A stretch of 64,000 nucleotides of DNA from Lacrimispora celerecrescens (lineage in GTDB: Bacteria > Bacillota > Clostridia > Lachnospirales > Lachnospiraceae), in contig NZ_JPME01000003.1 of the NCBI RefSeq assembly GCF_000732605.1, positions 169,283 to 233,282 of the forward strand, read 5' to 3'. The position numbers were made by a program, and so were the translations under genes. The notes below the pieces were generated by a model. That model searched no databases. It saw nothing but the letters and a program-made list of their open reading frames with translations, and was not told the DNA's origin. This document shows positions 1 to 8,432 of this stretch, piece after piece (the stretch's first letter is position 1; each line of letters begins with the position of its first letter).

Positions 1-1059
1 TTGGGATTTACGTTTATTGAGGGTATCATTATAGCGGTTTGGGCCAATATCTATCAACTGATCTATGCCTGGTTGTTTCCTCCGAGGAGGATGATCCTGA
101 TATATGGTGAAAGACCGGTGTTTGGACTCAAGGATAAGATAAATTCTCGTGGGGACAAATATAACATCTGTGAGATGGTTGATATAAATAAAGGATTGGA
201 GTATGTCTATAATAAAATGATTGGTTATGAGGCTGTCATAATTGGAGATATACCGTCCCAATATCGGAATCAGATTTTGAAACGATGTTTTGAAAAATCT
301 ATCAGGACATATATGCTGACAAAGATATCAGACGTCATATTAAGGGGTTCTGATGACATACATCTTTTTGATTCACCGTTGCTTTTAGCCAGAAACTCAG
401 GGCTTTCCTTTGAACAAAAAGTCATTAAACGATTGACAGATGTTTTGGTTTCATCTATTATGCTTGTGATTGCTTCACCTGTGATGCTTGTGGTTGCGTT
501 TCTGATAAAAGCATATGACGGCGGGACTGCGCTCTATAAGCAAGTCAGACTCACAAAGGACGGTCGGGAATTTGAAGTATATAAATTCAGAAGCATGATC
601 ATGGAAGCTGAAAAAGACGGGGTAGCTCGTCTGTCCATGTCAGGTGATTCCAGGATTACTCCTATCGGAAAATTCATCAGAGCTACCAGATTGGATGAAT
701 TACCACAGCTTATCAATATCATGAAAGGAGATATGTCCCTGGTCGGTCCAAGACCGGAACGCCCTGAGATAGCAACAGAATATAGTGAATATATGCCTGA
801 ATTTGGCTACCGGCTTAAAGTAAAGGCAGGACTGACAGGGTATGCTCAGATTTATGGCAAATATAATACTTTACCATACGACAAGCTTAAGCTGGATCTT
901 ATGTATATACAGAACTATTCATTTAGACTGGATTTAAAACTCATACTCATGACCTTTAAGATCATGTTTATGAAAGAAAGTACGGAGGGTGTTGATAATG
1001 GACAACTTACGGCGGCGACGATGGAAGATTATCGTGATTCTATCCGAAAGGAAATATAA
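1..1059 (+). CDS. Polyprenyl glycosylphosphotransferase, 5' truncated
   Basis: This is the C-terminal part of an initiating enzyme that moves a sugar-1-phosphate from a nucleotide sugar onto undecaprenyl phosphate at the inner membrane. The visible 352 residues start inside the N-terminal membrane region. A hydrophobic hairpin follows near residues 145-170, then the bacterial sugar transferase domain with KFRSM, the DELPQ motif and SLVGPRPERP. Family members usually have about 450-480 residues with several N-terminal membrane helices, so the true start lies before base 1; the TTG at base 1 is not a convincing start. It opens the AT-rich polysaccharide locus and is two bases from the next gene, suggesting one transcript. 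A second enzyme of this family lies at 27837. Confidence 0.9.
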   Translation: MGFTFIEGIIIAVWANIYQLIYAWLFPPRRMILIYGERPVFGLKDKINSRGDKYNICEMVDINKGLEYVYNKMIGYEAVIIGDIPSQYRNQILKRCFEKSIRTYMLTKISDVILRGSDDIHLFDSPLLLARNSGLSFEQKVIKRLTDVLVSSIMLVIASPVMLVVAFLIKAYDGGTALYKQVRLTKDGREFEVYKFRSMIMEAEKDGVARLSMSGDSRITPIGKFIRATRLDELPQLINIMKGDMSLVGPRPERPEIATEYSEYMPEFGYRLKVKAGLTGYAQIYGKYNTLPYDKLKLDLMYIQNYSFRLDLKLILMTFKIMFMKESTEGVDNGQLTAATMEDYRDSIRKEI

Positions 1060-1061
1060 AT

Positions 1062-1883
1062 ATGTATAAGAATTATTCTGTACTTATGTCTGTGTACTAT
1101 AAAGAAAAATCAGAATATTTAAGAGAATCAATAGAGAGTATGATGAATCAGACGATAGTAACAGATGATTTTGTGATCGTGTGTGATGGTCCTCTGACGA
1201 ATGAACTGGATTTGGTTATCAATGAGTTCACTATGAAATATCCCAATATTTTTAATGTAGTTAGGTTGCCTAAAAATGTCGGTGTTGGGGAAGCGTTAAG
1301 TAAAGTGCTCGTTCTCTGTCAAAACGAACTGATCGCGCGAATGGATAGTGATGATATCTCGATATCAGACAGATGTGAACGAGAATTAGAGTGTTTTAAT
1401 AGATATAATGTCGATATAGTCAGCGGAACTGTATGGGAATTCGTAGGTAGTATAGAAAATTTGACTGTAAAGAGAATACTGCCGCAAAATCATGATGATA
1501 TAGTAAAGTTTGCCAAAAGGCGTAATCCTTTCAGTCAGCCCTCCATCATGTTTAGAAAAAGCATAGCTTTAGAAAGCGGTGGATATAAACCTTTTCATCT
1601 ATGCGAAGATTATTATCTATGGATACGTATGTTGATGAATGGAGCTATAGGATATAATATACAAGAACCTATATTATATATGCGTTCCGGGGATGGTATG
1701 TATGATAGAAGATCAGGTTTTTTGTATCTGAAGTCTATGATAAGATTCAGGAAGTATATGTATCATGTTCATTTTAGTTCTTTTAAAGATTTGGCGATTA
1801 GTTCGATAGGTCAATGCATCGTATGTTTGTCTCCAAAAGCTGTAAGAAAATTACTATATTACAAATTATTAAGAAAAAAGTAG
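1062..1883 (+). CDS. Glycosyltransferase family 2
   Basis: A 273-residue GT-A glycosyltransferase that probably adds one sugar to the lipid-linked repeat unit in the cytoplasm. The N-terminus (SVLMSVYYKE) is the usual first strand of GT2. The Asp-x-Asp-type metal site is in ARMDSDDIS near residue 95, and CEDYYLWIRM near residue 185 is the conserved acceptor-side motif of this subgroup. There is no C-terminal membrane segment. The ATG has an AAAGGAA ribosome-binding site and lies two bases after the preceding stop. Donor and acceptor cannot be told from sequence. Confidence 0.88.
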   Translation: MYKNYSVLMSVYYKEKSEYLRESIESMMNQTIVTDDFVIVCDGPLTNELDLVINEFTMKYPNIFNVVRLPKNVGVGEALSKVLVLCQNELIARMDSDDISISDRCERELECFNRYNVDIVSGTVWEFVGSIENLTVKRILPQNHDDIVKFAKRRNPFSQPSIMFRKSIALESGGYKPFHLCEDYYLWIRMLMNGAIGYNIQEPILYMRSGDGMYDRRSGFLYLKSMIRFRKYMYHVHFSSFKDLAISSIGQCIVCLSPKAVRKLLYYKLLRKK

Positions 1884-1895
1884 TGGAGAAGTAAT

Positions 1896-2997
1896 ATGAA
1901 ACCATATAGAGTGTTACAGATTACCAGTATTAATATATATAGTGGCGTAGCGAGTGTGGTGATGAATTTATACCGTTATATGGACAAATCTAAGGTACAG
2001 TTTGACTTTATGACTTGGAATATAGAACCTGGTAATAATTATCAGTCAGAAATTGAAGAAATGGGCGGTAGGATATATGAATTACCATATTACAAAGATA
2101 ATTTATCAGGATTTTGTAAAAGAATAGATCAGATAATGAAAAGCGGCGATTATCAAATAGTTCATGCTCATGAATCAGTGATAAGTTTGCTTCCATTATA
2201 TTATGCCAGGAAAAGACATATACCATATCGTATAGCTCATAGTCATAATCCTACTATGGAGACAACTATAAAGAATAAAATCGTTGCCTTATGCAGACCA
2301 TTATTTAAAAAATATGCTACGAATTATTTTGCCTGTTCCGTAGAGTCAGGAGATTTTTTATTTGGAGTAAAAGTAGATACTCATGTGTTAAATAATGCAA
2401 TAGATACTAAAAAATTTTCTTATCATTGGGAGATAAGAGAAAAAATCAGAAAACAATTAGGGTTAGAGGATTCTTTTGTAGTTGGGAATGTCGGAAGATT
2501 ATGTCTACAAAAAAATCAAAGTTTTCTTATAGATATATTTTATGAACTGCAAAAAGAAAAGTATAATGCGAAGTTGATTATAGTAGGAGAAGGTGAACTG
2601 AGAGAGGAACTGGAAGGGAAAGTAAACAGATATAACATAGCTGATAAAGTACTCTTTCTTGGATTGAGAAAAGATATAGATGAATTATATCAGGCGATGG
2701 ACGTATTTATATTACCATCTGTTTGAGGGGTTGGGGTTGGTGTTGGTGGAAGCCCAATGTTCGGGTTTGCCGTGCTTTATGAGTGATACTGCTAACAAAA
2801 AAGTAAAGGTTAGCGATTATATATACGAGATGAGTATAAAAGAAAATCCTAAATTATGGGCAAGAGAAATATTATCATATTCTTTCAATAATAATGAAAG
2901 AAGCAAAGGTTCAGAATATGTAAAATTTCATGGTTATGCTTTAGAAGATACGTCAAAACAAATGCTTGATTTTTATCTGGATAGGTGCGAGGCATGA
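1896..2997 (+). pseudogene. Frameshifted GT-B glycosyltransferase (family 4-like)
   Basis: Two overlapping reading frames together make one GT-B glycosyltransferase. The first frame (from ATG 1896, GGAGA ribosome-binding site) carries the N-terminal Rossmann domain (VLQITSINIYSGVASVV) and the start of the donor domain (VGNVGRLCLQKNQ, VGEGELREEL). It ends at TGA 2724-2726 right after AMDVFILPS. The other frame continues at once with the expected LFEGLGLVLVEAQ-type signature and the C-terminus. At the junction a single G sits between TCT and TTT GAG where a whole codon is expected, so one base was gained or two were lost. The enzyme would lack its donor-binding half. A sequencing error is the main alternative. 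Confidence 0.85.
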
Positions 2998-4166
2998 AAG
3001 TCAGATTAAAACTCCTTTTTTTATATGTAATGAAAATAGTATTAAAAGTTTTTTGGTTATTTCCTGTAAAAGAAAATAGACTCATCTTTTACACCCATGA
3101 AGGAAAATCTTTTAGTTGTAATCCTAAATATATATATTTATATTTGAGAAATCAAGCTGTAAATAATTTTGACTTTGTTTGGGTGCTTAATAAGAAACAG
3201 AATATCGGCGATTTGGAAGGAGTAAAACAAGTTAAGAGCAAGTCACTTGAATTTTTTTACTACTTGCTTACTTCAAAAGTTATCATAAATAATGACATAG
3301 CACCTTCATATTTTCCTGTTAGAAAGTCTCAGTGTATCATAGGAACATGGCATGGAGGAGGTTCATATAAGAAATGGGGGATAGATGTATATAATGACTC
3401 ATTTAACAGAAAAATATTTAATATTATTGCAGATAATGTTACTTATGTCAGTTCAAGTTGTAAGGCGTTTAGTGATTCGTTGATTAACGCCTGCCTTATA
3501 GATAATAAAAAGATTCTGCCAATCGGTATGCCGCGTAATGATCTGCTTTTCAATAATTCGGAGAAGAAAATATCGCAAATTAAGGAGAAGCTGAATATTC
3601 CGGCGGTCTGTAAAGTGGTACTATATGCACCTACTTTTAGAGGAGTAGCTGATAGGATAAATAGTTCAGTTGTATTTAAAGGAGTGCCATTTGACTACGA
3701 TGTTTTGGTTGCATCATTAAACAAAAGATTTGGCGGAGAGTGGACAATCTTATTCAGAGCACACCATACTTTACAAGAATGTATTTCTCCCGGCAAGATG
3801 ATAGATGTATCTTCCTATCCGGATATGCAGGAACTTCTTCTTATTAGTGATGTTCTCATCAATGACTATTCATCTTCTATGTGGGATTTCAGCCTGATGA
3901 AGAAACCATGTTTTATTTATGCAGATGATATAGAAGAGTATAGTCATACCAGAGGTTTTTATACTCCGATGGATAGATGGCCGTTTCCCATAGCGTCTAC
4001 GCAGGAAGAACTGATACAGAAAATAGAACAGTTTGATGAAGAAACCTATATTAAGGCAGTTGACAGACACCATGAAGAACTTGGCAGTTATGAAACAGGC
4101 ACTGCGACAGAAACTATATGTAAAATTATTTGCGATTTTTGCGGAGTAACATTAGACGAAATATAA
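2994..4166 (+). CDS. CDP-glycerol glycerophosphotransferase family protein
   Basis: A 390-residue protein resembling TagB/TagF-type polyol-phosphate transferases, which move glycerol- or ribitol-phosphate from a CDP-polyol to a membrane glycan. Recognisable parts are GTWHGGGSYKKWG (TagF-like GTWHG box), ILPIGMPRND, YAPTFRG near residue 210, FRAHHT, and the C-terminal VLINDYSSSMWDF with KKPCFIYADD. A hydrophobic N-terminus fits membrane association. ATG 2994 is preferred over an in-frame GTG at 2985; it overlaps the last codon of the broken glycosyltransferase, suggesting translational coupling. With the CDP-polyol cytidylyltransferase at 4474 it suggests a phosphorylated, teichoic-acid-like polymer. 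Confidence 0.87.
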   Translation: MKVRLKLLFLYVMKIVLKVFWLFPVKENRLIFYTHEGKSFSCNPKYIYLYLRNQAVNNFDFVWVLNKKQNIGDLEGVKQVKSKSLEFFYYLLTSKVIINNDIAPSYFPVRKSQCIIGTWHGGGSYKKWGIDVYNDSFNRKIFNIIADNVTYVSSSCKAFSDSLINACLIDNKKILPIGMPRNDLLFNNSEKKISQIKEKLNIPAVCKVVLYAPTFRGVADRINSSVVFKGVPFDYDVLVASLNKRFGGEWTILFRAHHTLQECISPGKMIDVSSYPDMQELLLISDVLINDYSSSMWDFSLMKKPCFIYADDIEEYSHTRGFYTPMDRWPFPIASTQEELIQKIEQFDEETYIKAVDRHHEELGSYETGTATETICKIICDFCGVTLDEI

Positions 4167-4203
4167 TTGTATGGAAGTAATATAGCAGACAACAGGTTAA
4201 TTA

Positions 4204-4412
4204 AATAAACTTGTAGATGCGGTAAAAACATATGAGGAATCCTTATTATGTGTAATTTTATATGGCTCAGTAGATGTAGTAGTGGAATTGGAATATGATA
4301 AAGTTTTGTACGTTATTGATATTGATTAAGAGAAGTTCCATAAATGGGAGAAAACAATGTTGTTTTATAAAAATACAAAAAAGATAGGATAGTTTTATGG
4401 AAGGCAGCATAG
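4204..4412 (+). pseudogene. Remnant of MntA-like nucleotidyltransferase (antitoxin type)
   Basis: This gene gap holds a decayed minimal-nucleotidyltransferase gene. One frame reads NKLVDAVKTYEESLLCVILYGSV, jumps to VELEYDKVLYVIDID, hits a TAA at about 4327, and continues EKFHKWEKTMLFYKN. After a frame change it ends DRIVLWKAA and a stop. Intact family members have a stretch with the catalytic Gly-Ser...Asp-x-Asp motif between LYGS and ELEYDK; here it is gone, so there is an internal deletion, a stop and a frameshift. Such proteins normally pair with a HEPN partner, and no HEPN gene is visible nearby. The identity rests on recalled family patterns. Confidence 0.7.
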
Positions 4413-4473
4413 GAGAACCGGCAAAATGCCGGATGGACTATACCCAGTAAAAGAAAGAGAGCCAATAAACAAT

Positions 4474-5184
4474 ATGAACATAGCGATAGTGATAGCAGGC
4501 GGAAGCGGAAGCCGCATGAACAATGAGATACCAAAGCAATTTATTCATATATATGATAAACCTATTCTGATATATACTTTAGAGGGATTTGAGAAGCACC
4601 CTGAGATCGATGCCATAGAGGTGGTCTGTCTTGACGGTTGGCAGGATATATTAAAAGCATATGCGAAGCAGTTTCATATAAACAAGCTTAAGTGGGTGGT
4701 CACAGGCGGCAATACCGGACAAGAATCCATCCGTAACGGAGTGGATAATCTTGCTGGTGTATGTAGTGATAAAGATATCATCATCATACACGATGGTATT
4801 CGACCTATGGTTGATATGGCAGTTTTATCCGATGTTATAGTCACTGCGAAACGCCATGGTAATGCAGTCACTTCTCTGCCATATAATGAGCAGATATTTA
4901 AGGTAAATGATGAATATACAACAAAAGAATATATCCCGCGAGAAACACTGAGAAGAGTATCAACACCGCAAGCTTACGAGTATGGAAAATTGAAATGGGC
5001 ATATAAAGAAGCTTTTGATAGAAAGATAGGCATATATGGATCGTCATATACGAATACTATGATGGTTGACTTGGGAGAGATGCTATACTTTGCAGCGGGG
5101 TCGGAGAAGAATATTAAGCTCACTACACCTGATGATTTGGAAACCTTCAAGGCATATTTAAGAAGCCAAAAAGAAGAAAGGTAA
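4474..5184 (+). CDS. IspD/TarI-family cytidylyltransferase (probable CDP-polyol synthesis)
   Basis: A 236-residue cytidylyltransferase that joins CTP to a polyol phosphate, releasing pyrophosphate. The nucleotide-binding start (VIAGGSGSRM, then IPKQF) and the substrate loop IIHDGIRPMV are plain, and the C-terminus (KLTTPDDLETF) is typical. Its place between a glycerophosphotransferase-like gene and an epimerase, plus a second family member at 61703 in a housekeeping setting, favour a TarI-like ribitol-5-phosphate (or related) role over isoprenoid synthesis. ATG 4474 puts the N-terminal strand where the family has it; the in-frame ATG at 4426 lies in the debris of the upstream pseudogene and has no ribosome-binding site. 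Confidence 0.85.
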   Translation: MNIAIVIAGGSGSRMNNEIPKQFIHIYDKPILIYTLEGFEKHPEIDAIEVVCLDGWQDILKAYAKQFHINKLKWVVTGGNTGQESIRNGVDNLAGVCSDKDIIIIHDGIRPMVDMAVLSDVIVTAKRHGNAVTSLPYNEQIFKVNDEYTTKEYIPRETLRRVSTPQAYEYGKLKWAYKEAFDRKIGIYGSSYTNTMMVDLGEMLYFAAGSEKNIKLTTPDDLETFKAYLRSQKEER

Positions 5185-5315
5185 AAACATATTAAATGGT
5201 AGATAGTGCAAACAATCATAGACTTGTTTTCCGGGAGGTACTTAGAGCAATTAGTATTAATTCAATTGTGATAGGACATTGCAGCCTATAATTTACTATC
5301 GAAAGGGAAGTGAAA

Positions 5316-6374
5316 ATGATCTTACTTGAGCAGGAAGAGTATATAAAACAAATAAAAGCTGTTACTTTATTACCACTCCCGTGGGATAAACTTAACGATA
5401 AAAGGATACTTATATCAGGTGCTACCGGTATGGTGGGGACGTGTCTAGTTCATATTCTGACTGAAGTATATAAAGCTTATGGATTAACAGGAAGAATCTA
5501 TGCTCTTAGCCGTAACTCCGAAAAAGCCAAAGAGAGATTTAAATCCAATGGGCAAGTAACTGATAAAATTGAATTTATCTCTCATGATATAAATCAGAAA
5601 CTGTGTGAAATGGGTAATATGGATTATATCATACACGGTGCGAGTAATACCCACCCGGTAGCTTATGCGACAGACCCGATCGGTACAATTACTACCAATG
5701 TGTCTGGTACATTTAACTTACTTGACTATGCTACAACTCATAACGCTGAGAGATTTATGCTTCTATCCAGCGTAGAAATATACGGAGAAAACAGAGGCGA
5801 TACTGATAAATTTACAGAAGAATCCTGTGGCTATATAGACTGTAACACAGTCAGGGCGGGCTATCCGGAGGGCAAGCGTGTCAGCGAGTCACTTTGTCAG
5901 GCATATAAGGCACAAAAGGGACTGGATGTAGTAATCGCAAGACTGGCGAGAACTTATGGTCCGACGATGCTTCCATCAGATACAAAGGCCATATCTCAGT
6001 TTATAAAAAAAGGTGCGGCCGGTGAAAATATTGTACTTAAAAGTTCAGGGACACAGTTTTATTCATATGTGTATGTGTTTGATGCGGTTTCTGCGCTTCT
6101 TACCATAATGTTGAAAGGTAAAAATGGTGAGGCATATAATATATCAGGACTGGATTCTGATGTTTCATTGAAAGACCTGGCTCAGACGATTGCCAATATA
6201 TCAGGAAAAAAAGTTATATTTGAGATACCTGATCTGGTGGAGTCCGCAGGGTATTCTAAAGCGACTAAGGCAGTGCTGGATTCATCAAAGTTGTACGACT
6301 TAGGTTGGGAAAGCAAATATCCCATAAAGCATGGACTTGAACATACCATAAATTTAATTGAATCAAGGAGATAA
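5316..6374 (+). CDS. NAD-dependent epimerase/dehydratase (extended SDR)
   Basis: A 352-residue extended short-chain dehydrogenase, probably modifying a nucleotide-activated sugar or polyol for the polymer. The Rossmann motif is ISGATGMVGT near residue 35. The active site has SSVEIYGEN followed by AGYPEGKR, which supplies the Tyr-x3-Lys pair near residue 190. RLARTYGPTM and the later FYSYVYVFDAV fit sugar-nucleotide epimerases and dehydratases. ATG 5316 is chosen over GTG 5310 because AAAGGGAAG sits six bases before it. The gene follows the cytidylyltransferase after about 130 bases with no clear terminator. The substrate is unknown. Confidence 0.87.
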   Translation: MILLEQEEYIKQIKAVTLLPLPWDKLNDKRILISGATGMVGTCLVHILTEVYKAYGLTGRIYALSRNSEKAKERFKSNGQVTDKIEFISHDINQKLCEMGNMDYIIHGASNTHPVAYATDPIGTITTNVSGTFNLLDYATTHNAERFMLLSSVEIYGENRGDTDKFTEESCGYIDCNTVRAGYPEGKRVSESLCQAYKAQKGLDVVIARLARTYGPTMLPSDTKAISQFIKKGAAGENIVLKSSGTQFYSYVYVFDAVSALLTIMLKGKNGEAYNISGLDSDVSLKDLAQTIANISGKKVIFEIPDLVESAGYSKATKAVLDSSKLYDLGWESKYPIKHGLEHTINLIESRR

Positions 6375-6382
6375 CTGATGAT

Positions 6383-7360
6383 ATGGACTTAATCAGTGTG
6401 ATAGTACCTGTCTATAATGTTGAGAAGTACTTAAGAAAATGTATAGATTCAATACTTTCCCAGACATATACAAATCTGGAAATTATATTGGTAGATGACG
6501 GCTCTGTGGATAACAGTGACAAGATTTGTGATGAGTATAAAGAAAAAGACTCAAGAATTGTAGTTATTCATAAAGAAAACGGTGGTGCAAGTTCAGCACG
6601 TAATGTAGGGCTTGACATGGCACATGGGAAGTATATCGGGTTTATAGATAGTGATGATTACATCGACAGCGATATGTACGAAGAATTATATAAGAATATG
6701 CAAGATAACAATGCAGATCTATCTATATGTGGAATACTAAATCTTTATCAAGGGACTGAACCAAAAAGAAATATTCCGGATAAAAAAGTGATGTTGGCAG
6801 CAGGGGCAATTAAATTAATGTTAACAGGGTTAACAGTCAGTCCTTGTAATAAATTATTCAAAAGGAAACTCTTTAAAGATATAAGATATCCGACAGGTAA
6901 AACAGCAGAGGACGCCTTTATACTTATAGAGATTTTGCTAAAATGTGATATAGTTGCATTTACGTCTGAAGAAAAGTATTACTATGTTCATAGAGGAAAC
7001 AGTATAACTACAAGAAAATATCATAAAAGTGATGATGACGTAATAGAAGCATGGGAGAAAAATTATAAGCTGATATCAGAAAACTGTCCTGAATTAGAAT
7101 CATATGCTATTAGCAGAGTTTGTTGGGCATATCTATATGTATTGGACAAAGTAGTATATGCCGATATGGAAAAAGAGTGTTATCGCACAAATGAAATCAT
7201 CAAATTTATCAAAAATCATATAAGGGACATACTTAATGCAGAAATTTTCAGCATTAAGAAAAAGGTAATGGTACTTTTTTTATATGTATCATTGCATTTG
7301 TATAAGCGTTGTATTAAATACTCACTGAATGTCAAGCGTAAAGTATTTAAGCAGAGGTGA
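6383..7360 (+). CDS. Glycosyltransferase family 2
   Basis: A 325-residue GT-A enzyme. The N-terminus reads VSVIVPVYNVEKYLRKC-like, with the nucleotide-binding Asp-Asp-Gly in ILVDDGSVD near residue 37, ENGGASSARNVGL, and the metal-binding IDSDDYID near residue 90. This is the WcaA/EpsJ-like subgroup common in capsule and exopolysaccharide loci. The C-terminus ends in a basic hydrophobic stretch that may touch the membrane. An AAGGAG lies 12 bases before ATG 6383. It is closely spaced after the epimerase gene and probably co-transcribed. Confidence 0.88.
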   Translation: MDLISVIVPVYNVEKYLRKCIDSILSQTYTNLEIILVDDGSVDNSDKICDEYKEKDSRIVVIHKENGGASSARNVGLDMAHGKYIGFIDSDDYIDSDMYEELYKNMQDNNADLSICGILNLYQGTEPKRNIPDKKVMLAAGAIKLMLTGLTVSPCNKLFKRKLFKDIRYPTGKTAEDAFILIEILLKCDIVAFTSEEKYYYVHRGNSITTRKYHKSDDDVIEAWEKNYKLISENCPELESYAISRVCWAYLYVLDKVVYADMEKECYRTNEIIKFIKNHIRDILNAEIFSIKKKVMVLFLYVSLHLYKRCIKYSLNVKRKVFKQR

Positions 7361-7400
7361 ACATAACTTCGTTTGAGTGACTGAAAAAGGATTTAAGTAA

Positions 7401-7420
7401 AGGCAAACTTATGTTTGCCT
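7401..7420. other. Small perfect inverted repeat between glycosyltransferase genes
   Basis: AGGCAAAC (7401-7408) and GTTTGCCT (7413-7420) form an 8-bp stem with a 4-base loop in the 103-base gap between two GT2 genes. No T-run follows, so it is not a standard intrinsic terminator. It may be an RNA-stability or partial termination hairpin. Confidence 0.45.
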
Positions 7421-7463
7421 GTGTGATTTGAATAATAATATATAAAAAGCAGGTGAAAAACAG

Positions 7464-8432
7464 ATGATTTCAGTCGTTATGGCATCCTATAATGGAGAGA
7501 GATATATTACCGCACAGCTTGAATCGATTTTGAATCAGGAGCTTCCACCGGACGAAGTGATTATATCTGATGATTGCTCGACAGACAGGACAGTTTCCAT
7601 AATAGAACAATTTATAAAAGACAACAATTTATTGGGCTGGAAATTATATACCGGTGAGACTAATGTGGGATTTTCACATAACTTTATGAACGCAGTAAGC
7701 CGGGCGACAGGTGATTATATATTTTTTGCGGATCAGGACGATATATGGATAGAAACCAAGATATCCGAAATGATGAATATCATCGTATCAAGAGATGAAA
7801 TAAATACGTTGTCATGCAGATACACACTGATAGATGCCCATGGTAAAACTATGCGTACAAATTACTGGATAGAACTGGATGAGAAGGTTCATAAAATAGA
7901 TTTTAAGAGTTACCTGACACAATGGGGGTATCCCGGTATGTCCATGGTTGTCAGGAGAGAGTTTTTAAATAAAGTGATCGATCATTTACCGAAGTCATAC
8001 ATAGCACATGACTTCGCAATAAATCTTGTTGCGGTAGCGAAAGGCAGTATGTATTGTTATGCAAAATCTCTGGTCTTATACAGACAGCACAGTTCCAACG
8101 CTATAGGCGTAAATCATAACCTCACAAAGGATTATAGATTTACTTTAAATGAACGGCTGGAATATATAGAAAAAAATATAAAGCACCTTGAAAAAGCAGG
8201 AGAGATATTAGAAGCATATGACGATATGGAACTTACAGAAAAACAACAACAATTGAAGTTTATCAAAAGGCGCTTTATATGCTATCATAAGCGAAAAAAA
8301 ATACTGGAAAGAGGCAGTGTGTTCGGGGCAATAGGGATGATCAGATGCATATCATCGTATCCTATGCTTAGAGTGTATATCGGTGATATATGGTTCTGTA
8401 TAAAAAGGTTTATGCCGGAAGGAAAGCAATGA
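7464..8432 (+). CDS. Glycosyltransferase family 2 (rhamnosyltransferase-like)
   Basis: A 322-residue GT2 enzyme. It begins ISVVMASYNGERYITAQL, with EVIISDDCSTD near residue 35, NVGFSHNFMNAV, and the metal site YIFFADQDDIW near residue 92. This pattern resembles alpha-L-Rha rhamnosyltransferase-type GT2 proteins. PGMSMVVRREFL and IAHDFAINLVAV follow in the acceptor part. An AGCAGGTG ribosome-binding site precedes ATG 7464. The stop overlaps the flippase start by ATGA, so the two are translationally coupled. The sugar donor is not certain. Confidence 0.86.
   Translation: MISVVMASYNGERYITAQLESILNQELPPDEVIISDDCSTDRTVSIIEQFIKDNNLLGWKLYTGETNVGFSHNFMNAVSRATGDYIFFADQDDIWIETKISEMMNIIVSRDEINTLSCRYTLIDAHGKTMRTNYWIELDEKVHKIDFKSYLTQWGYPGMSMVVRREFLNKVIDHLPKSYIAHDFAINLVAVAKGSMYCYAKSLVLYRQHSSNAIGVNHNLTKDYRFTLNERLEYIEKNIKHLEKAGEILEAYDDMELTEKQQQLKFIKRRFICYHKRKKILERGSVFGAIGMIRCISSYPMLRVYIGDIWFCIKRFMPEGKQ

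Noticed and set aside
2680..2997. Separate 105-codon gene inside the glycosyltransferase
   Set aside because: Its sequence is the direct continuation of the upstream glycosyltransferase in another frame and has no own ribosome-binding site.
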